From positions 1,636,501 through 1,700,500 of the forward strand of contig NC_022524.1 of the NCBI RefSeq assembly GCF_000473245.1: DNA of 64,000 bases, in the 5' to 3' direction. The position numbers were made by a program, and so were the translations under genes. Shown here piece after piece: positions 25,091 to 32,577 of the stretch (the stretch's first letter is position 1; each line of letters begins with the position of its first letter). This stretch comes from Bacillus infantis NRRL B-14911. Lineage in GTDB: Bacteria > Bacillota > Bacilli > Bacillales > Cytobacillaceae. The notes beneath the pieces are model-generated. The model was not told where the DNA came from, did not search any database, and saw nothing but the letters and a program-made list of their open reading frames with translations.

Positions 25091-25846
25091 ATGCCGTATT
25101 TGATAGAACAGCATGAAGATGGACTGCTCCAATTCACGATCAACAGGCCGGAAGTCCGTAATGCAATCAATTATGAAGTAATGGAAGGGCTGAGGGAGGC
25201 TGTCAATCTGGCGGGCAGGAAAGAGGTTAAGGCACTCATGATAACCGGAGCCGGCCGCCAGGCTTTTTGTTCAGGCGGAGATTTGGGGCTCTTCCACAGC
25301 CTGAAGACAGAGGAGGAGGCTTTTGGAATGCTGTCCGGGATGGCGGCAATCATGAAAGACCTGCTGTTCCTGCCAAAACCGACAGTCGCTTTTTTAAATG
25401 GGGCGGCGGTCGGAGGGGGCTGTGAGCTTGCCTCTGCCTGCGATTTCCGTATAGCAGCTTCAGGTACAAAGGCGGGATTCATCCAGGGAAAGCTAGCAAT
25501 TACCACAGGCTGGGGCGGAGGCTCTATTCTAATGGAGAAACTCCTGCCCGCCCATGCTCTAAAAATGCTGGCAGAAGCGACGGTTTATGAATGCTCTGAA
25601 TTGCTGGAGCTCGGATTCATCCATAGACTAAGCGAAAAAGATGCGCTCGAAAGCTGCAGGGACTTTTTGTCAAAAATCCTTCAGCTGGATGTAAATGTGC
25701 TTGAAAGCTACAAAAAGCTGCAGATTGAAAAGTGGCAAAACAGCCATATTTTGGAGAGAATTGACGATGAGGTCCGCCGCTGTGCAGTTTTGTGGGAAAA
25801 GGATGAGCATCATGCCCAGGTGGACAAATTTCTAAATCGCTCTTAA
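25091..25846 (+). CDS. Enoyl-CoA hydratase/isomerase family protein
   Basis: A 251-aa crotonase-superfamily protein. The CoA-binding and oxyanion-hole elements are visible: FTINRPEVRNAIN near the N-terminus, AFCSGGDLG (about 57-65) and FLNGAAVGGGCELASACDFRIA (read in parts, about 99-120). The usual catalytic Glu pair is less clear, because the segment after the second loop reads AGFIQGKLAITTGWGGG; the reaction may therefore differ from simple hydration. Three ATGs stand in tandem at 25085, 25088 and 25091; spacing from GAAGGA favours the last. It stands alone between rpmF and gerR. Confidence 0.85.
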   Translation: MPYLIEQHEDGLLQFTINRPEVRNAINYEVMEGLREAVNLAGRKEVKALMITGAGRQAFCSGGDLGLFHSLKTEEEAFGMLSGMAAIMKDLLFLPKPTVAFLNGAAVGGGCELASACDFRIAASGTKAGFIQGKLAITTGWGGGSILMEKLLPAHALKMLAEATVYECSELLELGFIHRLSEKDALESCRDFLSKILQLDVNVLESYKKLQIEKWQNSHILERIDDEVRRCAVLWEKDEHHAQVDKFLNRS

Positions 25847-25923
25847 TTATTTTAATTATTATGCATCAGTCTATCTTTTCTAGCAGAAGCATATGCTTTT
25901 AAAAAGACTAGGAGGGATAGCTG

Positions 25924-26526
25924 ATGTCGACAACAAGGCAGGATGCCTGGACCCAGGATGAGGATCTGCTGCTTGCTGAAGTGGTGCTTCGCCATATCCG
26001 GGAAGGCGGTACACAGCTGCAGGCCTTCGAGGAAGTGGGAAAACAGCTTTCAAGGACCCCTGCGGCCTGCGGTTTCAGATGGAATTCTTATGTGAGGAAG
26101 CAATATAAATCAGGGATTGAGCTTGCTAAGAAACAGCGGAAGGAATTGAAGAAAAAGCCGGAAGCAGTCCAGACTGGCAAGCAGGAACCTGAATCCGCCA
26201 AAACGGAGGATGGTACCTCAACGGAAAAAGCCGCTACCGGGGCAGAAATCCCTGAAGTTGAGGTTATAGTGGGTTACATTGAAGCATTGTACCGCAAAGC
26301 CAATCAGCCAGCCGCGGCTGAGACGGGAGAGCAGATCAAGAAACTGGAAAATCAGGTATATTACCTGGCTGCAGAAAACGAAAGGCTGCTGAAGGAGATT
26401 TCTGTCATGGAAAGAGACTATGAAGCGCTTACGGAAATAATGGAAAGGGCAAGGAAGATGGTGGTGCTGAAAGAGGAAGACCGCCAGCAGAAAACAAAGA
26501 ACAGCCAGCAGGTATTTCAAAAGTGA
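25924..26526 (+). CDS. gerR: GerR (YlbO), RsfA-family mother-cell transcription regulator
   Basis: A 200-aa RsfA-type regulator. The N-terminal Myb/SANT-like DNA-binding domain spans about 5-62 ([37 protein letters not shown]), followed by a charged linker and a C-terminal coiled coil (about 135-185). In B. subtilis GerR/YlbO is made under sigma-E and adjusts mother-cell genes during sporulation. Position after rpmF matches. AGGAGGGATAGCTG precedes the ATG. I did not find a clear sigma-E promoter in the 77-base gap upstream. Confidence 0.9.
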   Translation: MSTTRQDAWTQDEDLLLAEVVLRHIREGGTQLQAFEEVGKQLSRTPAACGFRWNSYVRKQYKSGIELAKKQRKELKKKPEAVQTGKQEPESAKTEDGTSTEKAATGAEIPEVEVIVGYIEALYRKANQPAAAETGEQIKKLENQVYYLAAENERLLKEISVMERDYEALTEIMERARKMVVLKEEDRQQKTKNSQQVFQK

Positions 26527-26533
26527 TCATACT

Positions 26534-26560
26534 AAAAAGCGGACAATTGATGTCCGCTTT
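26534..26560. terminator. Bidirectional terminator between gerR and ylbP
   Basis: Stem AAAAAGCGGACA / TGTCCGCTTT with an ATTGA loop. The T tail is short on the plus strand and longer on the minus strand, so it can serve both converging genes. Confidence 0.75.
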
Positions 26561-26577
26561 CTGGCTGTCTGCCCCTG

Positions 26578-27060
26578 TTATTTGCTTTCAACCGTCTGTT
26601 CAGAGGCTCCGGCAGGAATCCACACCAATGGGTTTTCTCCCAGATCCCTTTCTATGTCATACGAGACGGAAGTGAATCCCATCCTCTCCCAGAATTCCTT
26701 TGATTTGATGCGGGGATTGGTTTTGATAGGAAGACTGAAGCTTTTCGCAAAGTTCACAAGCGCAGTTCCGTACCCTTTGCCCTGGTAATCAGGCAGAACT
26801 TCCAGCTTCCAGAGCTCAAGATAATCCTGCGGCGGGCTGAAATACCGGTCAAACTTCGCAGCCTCCCGGTAAAGACTCATTCTGGCAACCAGCTTATCCC
26901 CGAAATAGATCCCGTAAAAAGGAGACTCGCTGTCGTTCTCAATAATATTGGCTTCAAGATCTTCAAACATGGATAATTCCTGCAGGCCATATTCTTTGAA
27001 TCTTTTAAATTCCTCAAGTGTTTTATAGTTCACCTTTAATTTTTCTACTTTAAATTCCAT
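26578..27060 (-). CDS. ylbP: GNAT family N-acetyltransferase YlbP
   Basis: A 160-aa GNAT acetyltransferase matching YlbP. The acetyl-CoA loop is LEVLPDYQGKGYGTALVNFA (about 86-105), preceded by YGIYFGDKLVARMSLYRE and followed by KSKEFWERMGFTSVSYD. The acceptor is unknown. The start follows GGGGGAAAC on the minus strand. It converges on gerR and is divergent from the carboxylase operon. Confidence 0.9.
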   Translation of the reverse strand: MEFKVEKLKVNYKTLEEFKRFKEYGLQELSMFEDLEANIIENDSESPFYGIYFGDKLVARMSLYREAAKFDRYFSPPQDYLELWKLEVLPDYQGKGYGTALVNFAKSFSLPIKTNPRIKSKEFWERMGFTSVSYDIERDLGENPLVWIPAGASEQTVESK

Positions 27061-27311
27061 TATGTTTCCCCCTTGCGTACTGGTTACATTACATCATATG
27101 AATTTTTTTGCCCTGCAGTATAGAAAATTAAACCTGCCTGTTACAGCAAATATTTGAAGGCGCTTTCCAATATTATATAACAAAATAACAAATAATTCTG
27201 CATAATCAAGTTGTAATCGATGTTGAATTTTATGGCAGCATGCAGATATCTGGAATGAATGCTGTTGTCAGGCAAAAAGAAAGAGAGCTATTAGCTATTT
27301 TCAAATAATAT

Positions 27312-27325
27312 AGAAAGCGTTTTCA
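27312..27325 (+). promoter_or_regulatory. Probable cre site (CcpA operator) of the carboxylase operon
   Basis: AGAAAGCGTTTTCA differs at one position from the catabolite-responsive element consensus (TGWAANCGNTNWCA type) and is nearly palindromic around CG. It lies 77 bases before the coding start of the biotin carboxylase, a typical place for CcpA-dependent repression. The matching promoter is not obvious. Confidence 0.7.
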
Positions 27326-27401
27326 AAAAAAGAAGGGAAAAAGGAGAACTTTGTAGAAATATATTTTATTGCAGGGATTAAGCCAGGAAAGGGGACTGAA
27401 T

Positions 27402-28745
27402 GTGCGAAAAATACTGATTGCAAACCGCGGGGAGATTGCCTCGCGCGTTATTAGAACATGCCGTGAAATGGGAATTGAAACGATTGCTGTTTACTCAGAT
27501 GCAGATAGCGGAATGCCATATGTCCAGGAAGCAGATCATGCTTTCCGGATAGGGGAGCCCCCGGTTGGCAGATCTTATCTCAAAACAGATGAAATACTGC
27601 GGATTGCCAAAGCTGAAGGGGCCGATGCTATTCACCCAGGCTACGGCTTTTTGTCAGAAAACGCGGCTTTTGCCCGCGCTGCAGCTGATGAGGGGATCGT
27701 CTTCATCGGACCCTCCCCTGAGACCATAGAGCTGATGGGAGATAAAATCGTTTCCCGGGATACTATGGCCAAGGCGGGAGTTGCGGTCGTTCCGGGAAGC
27801 AGTGAAGGTGTCGCTACGCTGGAAGAAGCTATAAGCCTTGCAGATGAAATGGGCTATCCTGTCATGCTTAAGGCAAGCGGCGGCGGGGGAGGGATCGGAA
27901 TGATCCGCTGTGAAAATGAGCAAGCGCTCGCTAAGTCCTACGAATCAACGAAAGCACGGGCAAAAGCTTATTTTGGCTCAGATGAAGTATTCGTAGAAAA
28001 GTATATTCCTAATGCCAGGCATATCGAGGTCCAAATATTCGGGGATTCATTCGGAAACCTTGTGCACCTGTATGAAAGGGACTGCTCCATCCAAAGAAGA
28101 CACCAAAAAGTGGTTGAGGAGTCGCCATCCCCTTTTTTATCTGAGGGGACAAGGCAGAATATGCTGAAAACAGCGCTCAGAGCAGGAGAAGCGGTCGGCT
28201 ATGTGAATGCCGGAACTGTTGAATTCATTGTAGATGAAGAAGAGAATTTCTATTTCCTGGAGATGAATACAAGGCTCCAGGTCGAGCATCCCGTAACCGA
28301 GCAGATCACCGGCCTGGATCTTGTAAAATGGCAGATCCTCGTGGCAAGGGGCGAAAAGCTTCCATTGCTGCAGGATGAAATAGCAAGGAACGGCCATGCA
28401 ATCGAGTTCAGGCTTTATGCAGAAGATCCTGTAAGTTTCATGCCTTCTCCGGGAAAAATTGATAGCTTTTCCTGGATAAAGGGGGACGGGATCCGGATGG
28501 ATAACGGATATCTCGCTGAAAACACAGTCACACCTTTTTACGATCCAATGATTTCGAAGTGCATCATTTTCGGGGGCTCGAGGTCAGAAGCGATCCAGCG
28601 GGCATCTGATTTCTTTACACATTTGGAAATCACGGGGATCAAAACAAATGCTCCTTTATTTCAGCAGATATTGAATGACGAAGATTTTATTAAAGGAAAT
28701 TATACAACTGCCTTTTTGGCGGAAAAGAAATTTGCAGTTCATTAA
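27402..28745 (+). CDS. Acyl-CoA carboxylase, biotin carboxylase subunit (AccC-type)
   Basis: ATP-grasp enzyme that carboxylates biotin on the carrier protein. The 447-aa protein has the N-terminal KILIANRGEIASRVIRT, HPGYGFLSENAAFA (about 73-86), the Gly-rich ATP loop KASGGGGGIGMIR (about 157-169), and EMNTRLQVEHPVTEQ (about 284-298). The GTG at 27402 is used: it begins the conserved sequence and follows AAAGGGG by seven bases, while the open frame extends upstream to 27369. It is distinct from the essential accBC pair, because it sits with a separate carrier and a carboxyltransferase beta gene. It probably handles propionyl-, methylcrotonyl- or a related acyl-CoA. Confidence 0.9.
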   Translation: MRKILIANRGEIASRVIRTCREMGIETIAVYSDADSGMPYVQEADHAFRIGEPPVGRSYLKTDEILRIAKAEGADAIHPGYGFLSENAAFARAAADEGIVFIGPSPETIELMGDKIVSRDTMAKAGVAVVPGSSEGVATLEEAISLADEMGYPVMLKASGGGGGIGMIRCENEQALAKSYESTKARAKAYFGSDEVFVEKYIPNARHIEVQIFGDSFGNLVHLYERDCSIQRRHQKVVEESPSPFLSEGTRQNMLKTALRAGEAVGYVNAGTVEFIVDEEENFYFLEMNTRLQVEHPVTEQITGLDLVKWQILVARGEKLPLLQDEIARNGHAIEFRLYAEDPVSFMPSPGKIDSFSWIKGDGIRMDNGYLAENTVTPFYDPMISKCIIFGGSRSEAIQRASDFFTHLEITGIKTNAPLFQQILNDEDFIKGNYTTAFLAEKKFAVH

Positions 28746-28759
28746 GAGGAGGAAATCAC

Positions 28760-28972
28760 ATGAAAGAAATAACATCATCAATGGCTGGTACAGTTTTGAA
28801 CACAATGGCAGGGCCTGGGGACGAGGTCAAGGCCGGCCAGGAAGTCATTATGCTGGAGTCCATGAAAATGGAAATCCCGGTTGAAAGCCATATGGACGGA
28901 AAAGTAGCTGAGGTAAAAGTCTCGGCCGGTGATTTTGTCAATGAAGGAGACGTTCTGATCGTACTGGAATAG
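28760..28972 (+). CDS. Acyl-CoA carboxylase biotin carrier protein
   Basis: A 70-aa stand-alone biotinyl domain. The biotinylation motif ESMKMEIP has its target Lys at residue 36, with the usual flanking Gly and Pro residues (AGPGDEVKAGQEV and SAGDFVNEGDVL). It carries the carboxybiotin between the carboxylase subunits encoded on both sides. Short single-domain carriers like this are typical of the Bacillus YngHB-type. AGAGGAGGAAATC precedes the ATG, and the gap to the upstream gene is 14 bases. Confidence 0.92.
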   Translation: MKEITSSMAGTVLNTMAGPGDEVKAGQEVIMLESMKMEIPVESHMDGKVAEVKVSAGDFVNEGDVLIVLE

Positions 28973-29004
28973 CAGTCCGCCAAAAGAAAAAGAGGAGGCA
29001 TAAC

Positions 29005-30546
29005 ATGAAGGCAGTCAACACTTTGACCGAAACATTAAGGGAAAGGTCCGAAGCGGCAGAAGCCGGCGGGCCCCCTAAATATCATGAAAAGCTGAAGGCG
29101 CAAAATAAGCTGTTTGTCAGAAAGCGCCTCGAGCTTTTATTTGATGACGGGGAGTATATGGAAGACGGCAAATTTGCCAATTGCAAGGAAGAAGGCCTCC
29201 CGGCTGACGGTGTTGTTTGCGCCACTGGAAAAGTGGGCGGACAGACAGTCTGTGTCATGGCAAATGATTCAACCGTAAAGGCTGGATCCTGGGGGGCAAG
29301 GACCGTCGAAAAAATCATCCGGATCCAGGAAACCGCCGAGAAGCTGAAGGTTCCATTATTGTATTTAGTAGATTCTGCCGGCGCCAGGATTACAGATCAG
29401 CTGGAAATGTTTCCAAACCGCCGAGGTGCCGGCCGAATATTCTATAATCAGGTCAAGCTGTCGGGAGTCATCCCGCAGATTTGCCTGCTGTTCGGCCCAT
29501 CTGCTGCAGGGGGGGCTTATATACCGGCTTTTTGTGATATCGTCATCATGGTGGATCAAAACGCATCCATGTACCTGGGTTCACCAAGGATGGCTGAAAA
29601 GGTCATTGGGGAAAAGGTGACGCTGGAAGAAATGGGCGGAGCACGTATGCATTGTTCTGTCAGCGGCTGCGGCGACGTACTTGCATACAGTGAGGAAGAA
29701 GCGATCGAATATGCCAAACGGTACTTGCCGTACTTCCCTCCAAACTTCCTGAAGAAAACGGAACTGCTGGAGGGAATGGCAGCCAAAGAGGGCCGTCAGC
29801 TGGAAGACATCATTCCGGTTAACCAAAATGCGCCTTTTGATATGTATGAATGCATTGATGCATTGATTGACGAAGGCAGTTTCTTTGAAATCAAGAAGCT
29901 GTTTGCTCCTGAAATCGTTACCGGGCTGGCTCGGATAGGCGGGAGAGCTGTCGGTATCATTGCCAATCAGCCGAAGGTTAAAGGCGGTGTGCTGTTTGTT
30001 GATTCAGCCGATAAAGCGGCAAAATTCATTCAGCTCTGTGATGCCTTCCATATTCCGCTGCTGTTCCTTGCAGATGTCCCAGGTTTCATGATTGGCACAA
30101 AGGTTGAGCGCGCCGGCATTATCCGCCACGGCGCAAAGCTGATCGCAGCCATGAGCTCGGCAACTGTTCCGAAGATATCCGTTATTGTGCGGAAGGCATA
30201 TGGGGCCGGATTATACGCAATGGCGGGCCCTGCATTCGAACCTGACTGCTGCATTGCCCTGCCGACCGCACAGATTGCGGTAATGGGCCCTGAAGCCGCC
30301 GTCAATGCAGTATATTCCAATAAAATCAATGAAATAGAAGATCCAAAGGAGAAAATCGCCTTTGTCCAGGAGAAGCAGCAGGAATACAAAGAACATATTG
30401 ATATCTACAGGCTTGCTTCAGAATTGATCGTAGATGATATTGTCGCTGCCTCTGATCTCCGCGATCAGCTGATCGAGAGATTCTCTTATTATGAAACAAA
30501 AGAACTGAATTTCAGCGTGAGAAAGCATCCGGTTTATCCGGTTTGA
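29005..30546 (+). CDS. Acyl-CoA carboxylase, carboxyltransferase (beta) subunit
   Basis: Transfers the carboxyl group from carboxybiotin to an acyl-CoA. The 513-aa protein has both crotonase-like halves of this family: N half with ADGVVCATGKVGGQTVCVMAND, LVDSAGARITDQ and GPSAAGGAYIPAFCD (about 165-179); C half with GRAVGIIANQP, FLADVPGFMIGT and VIVRKAYGAGLYAMAGP (about 393-409). It is the propionyl/methylcrotonyl-CoA carboxylase type, like B. subtilis YngE, and substrate cannot be told by eye. AAGAGGAGGC precedes the ATG. Last gene of the three-gene operon. Confidence 0.92.
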   Translation: MKAVNTLTETLRERSEAAEAGGPPKYHEKLKAQNKLFVRKRLELLFDDGEYMEDGKFANCKEEGLPADGVVCATGKVGGQTVCVMANDSTVKAGSWGARTVEKIIRIQETAEKLKVPLLYLVDSAGARITDQLEMFPNRRGAGRIFYNQVKLSGVIPQICLLFGPSAAGGAYIPAFCDIVIMVDQNASMYLGSPRMAEKVIGEKVTLEEMGGARMHCSVSGCGDVLAYSEEEAIEYAKRYLPYFPPNFLKKTELLEGMAAKEGRQLEDIIPVNQNAPFDMYECIDALIDEGSFFEIKKLFAPEIVTGLARIGGRAVGIIANQPKVKGGVLFVDSADKAAKFIQLCDAFHIPLLFLADVPGFMIGTKVERAGIIRHGAKLIAAMSSATVPKISVIVRKAYGAGLYAMAGPAFEPDCCIALPTAQIAVMGPEAAVNAVYSNKINEIEDPKEKIAFVQEKQQEYKEHIDIYRLASELIVDDIVAASDLRDQLIERFSYYETKELNFSVRKHPVYPV

Positions 30547-30597
30547 TAGAAAGGCCTCATCAGGGCTAGGCTTTGCTGCTGGATAATAGAAGAGAGG

Positions 30598-30630
30598 AGG
30601 GTTCCGGTCCAGAGGCTGGAACCCTTTATT
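30598..30630 (+). terminator. Intrinsic terminator of the carboxylase operon
   Basis: Stem AGGGTTCC / GGAACCCT with a 12-base loop (GGTCCAGAGGCT), then TTTATTTG. Its sequence resembles the hairpins of the following array. Confidence 0.8.
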
Positions 30631-30645
30631 TGTAGATAAAGAAGA

Positions 30646-30941
30646 CAGAGGTTCCTAGTCAAGGCCGCTAAGACCCTCTGACCAGGAAAAAAGAAAACAG
30701 AGGGTTTCAGTCAGAGCCACTGAGGCCCTCTAACCAGAAAAAAAAGAAAACAGATGGTCTTAGTCAAGGCCGCTAAGACCCTCTGACCAGGAAAAAAGAA
30801 AACAGAGGGTTTTAGTCAGAGCCACTAAGGCCCTCTAACCAGAAAAAAAGAAAACAGATGGTCTTAGTCAAGGCCACTAAGACCCTCTGATCAAGAAAAA
30901 AGAAAACAGAGGGTTTCAGTCAGAGCCACTGAGGCCCTCTG
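30646..30941. repeat. Tandem array of six 52/53-bp hairpin units
   Basis: Units start at 30646, 30698, 30751, 30803, 30855 and 30907. Two types alternate, so the higher-order period is about 105 bp. Type A begins CAGAGGGTTTCAGTCAGAGC and type B CAGATGGTCTTAGTCAAGGC. Each forms a stem of about 14 pairs around a seven-base loop, joined by an A-rich linker (AGGAAAAAAGAAAA). Unit 4 differs from units 2 and 6 by a paired change (TTTCAGT/ACTGAGG to TTTTAGT/ACTAAGG) that keeps the stem. On the minus strand each hairpin is followed by TTTTCTTTTTT, a terminator shape. The rest of the 605-base gap to panE holds no gene I can support. Confidence 0.92.
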
Positions 30942-31151
30942 ACCACTGTAGTTCTGCTCCGCTCTACTAATCACGCCAAAATTGCCTTTAATTTACTTTT
31001 AAATACCTTCTGCGCGTGATGGCCACTTGCCTGATTTCATCCCATAACTTCAGCTTTTTTTATAAAAAAAAGAAAAAGTCCCAGGCGGAGTACAGGAAGT
31101 TGGCTATATCTGATAGAATATTACTAAAAGTTACAAAATAGAGGAGTTATT

Positions 31152-32045
31152 ATGAAAATAGGAATCATTGGCGGGGGGGCCATTGGATTATTATTTGCAG
31201 CATTCTTGCAGAAAGGTCATGACGTCACTCTGTATGTCCGTTCTGAAGAGCAGAAAAAGCTTATCTCTTCATATGGGATTTCATTATTGGCGGAAGGCAG
31301 GGAACATATTTCTTATGTACAGGTGCTGCTGACTGATGAATGGAAGGGAGAAGAAGAGCTTTCCATTATTGCGGTCAAGCAATATGATATCCACCCCCTT
31401 ATTTCTATCATAAATGATAAACAGGCGGCGCCATCCTCTTCTTTTTTATTTCTCCAGAATGGAATGGGCCATCTGTCACTGCTTCACGAACTCAGGGCCA
31501 GGGCCATCCTTGTAGGAACTGTTGAGCATGGGGCTTTAAAAAAAGATGCAAGGACCGTTCAGCACACAGGTGCTGGAAGAACGAACATAGCGGTTTTCTC
31601 AGGAGAAGGAACAGAAGCGGCCGAATGCCTGGAGGAAACTTCAGGGGACTTTCCTTTTACTGTCCGCAAGGATTACAAGGAAATGCTCCTTCAAAAGCTT
31701 GTCATCAATGCTGTAGTCAACCCGTTGACTGGCATTCTTCAAGTGAAAAATGGAGAATTGATTGAAAATCCCTTTTATTACATAGTAGTGCAGAAATATT
31801 TTGCGGAAATTGCCGCTGTGCTGGAGCTGTCCGATCCTGAAGAAGCTTTTGATGCTTTGGTTTCAGTCTGCAGGAAAACTTCATCAAACACTTCATCTAT
31901 GTTAAAAGACCTGCAAAACCAGAGGCAAACAGAAGCTGATGCCATTCTCGGATATATTCTGGGAGAAGCGGATAAAAAAAATAAACACGCTCCCCTTGTT
32001 CATGCATTTTATTCGTGCATCAAGGGGAAGGAGCCTGGAAACTAG
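31152..32045 (+). CDS. panE: 2-dehydropantoate 2-reductase PanE
   Basis: NADPH-dependent ketopantoate reductase, the step giving pantoate for pantothenate and CoA synthesis. The 297-aa protein has an N-terminal Rossmann domain (KIGIIGGGAIGLLFAAFL, about 2-19) and a C-terminal helical domain with KLVINAVVNPLTGIL (about 186-200), the family's substrate-binding helix; Lys near 186 and the Asn residues are the expected catalytic set. It corresponds to B. subtilis ylbQ. TAGAGGAG precedes the ATG. Twelve bases separate it from the DUF3397 gene, so they are probably co-transcribed. Confidence 0.93.
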   Translation: MKIGIIGGGAIGLLFAAFLQKGHDVTLYVRSEEQKKLISSYGISLLAEGREHISYVQVLLTDEWKGEEELSIIAVKQYDIHPLISIINDKQAAPSSSFLFLQNGMGHLSLLHELRARAILVGTVEHGALKKDARTVQHTGAGRTNIAVFSGEGTEAAECLEETSGDFPFTVRKDYKEMLLQKLVINAVVNPLTGILQVKNGELIENPFYYIVVQKYFAEIAAVLELSDPEEAFDALVSVCRKTSSNTSSMLKDLQNQRQTEADAILGYILGEADKKNKHAPLVHAFYSCIKGKEPGN

Positions 32046-32057
32046 GGGGGATCCATC

Positions 32058-32453
32058 ATGTCATCATTCTTTTCGGCAGTTGCCGCAACACTTGTAACAG
32101 TACCGCTGCTAGGCTACCTGATTGTATTCGTCATCAGCAAGCAGATTACAGGAAGCCACAAAAAGTCAGTCCGCATTGCACTCGACTCTAGTACATTTCT
32201 TCTTATTCTTTCTGTTCATTTTTTGATCCTGGCTATTTGGGAACGGTCTTATTTATGGATTATAGTGCTGTTCATGCTGTTTGCTGCAGTCATATTCACA
32301 GTCATCCATTGGAAAGTTAAACAGGAAATTAATATCCAGATGATTTTCAAGGGGTTCTGGCGATTCAATTTTCTTTTGTTTTTCTCTGCCTATATTGTCC
32401 TTTTGATCTTCGGTGTCTTTCAAAGTGTCTCCGGCTATCTGTCTATTCCGTAA
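32058..32453 (+). CDS. DUF3397 family membrane protein
   Basis: A 131-aa integral membrane protein of the DUF3397 family with four predicted helices (about 8-28, 45-62, 67-84 and 100-122). Little else is known; the family is restricted to Bacilli and is commonly encoded next to panE and bshC. Charged loops KQITGSHKKSVRI and HWKVKQEIN separate the helices. The start follows AGGGGGGATCC. It may share a transcript with panE. Confidence 0.82.
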   Translation: MSSFFSAVAATLVTVPLLGYLIVFVISKQITGSHKKSVRIALDSSTFLLILSVHFLILAIWERSYLWIIVLFMLFAAVIFTVIHWKVKQEINIQMIFKGFWRFNFLLFFSAYIVLLIFGVFQSVSGYLSIP

Positions 32454-32577
32454 GCAGGCAATGCTCCGATAGTCATTTTTGGGGCATGTTTCTCAGGCAA
32501 AGTTTTTTTCTTTTCAATTCTGACAATGATATACTCAGATAGGAGTGAAAATTGTTGACCAGAAAGGAAGTACTTAG

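Noticed and set aside
27252-27268. FadR-type operator upstream of the carboxylase
   Set aside because: Only a half-site (GAATGAATG) is present; the other half of the palindrome is missing.
30646-30941. CRISPR-like regular repeat array
   Set aside because: The units are contiguous, and the linkers are near-identical A-rich tracts rather than unique spacers. Two repeat types alternate and no cas gene is nearby.
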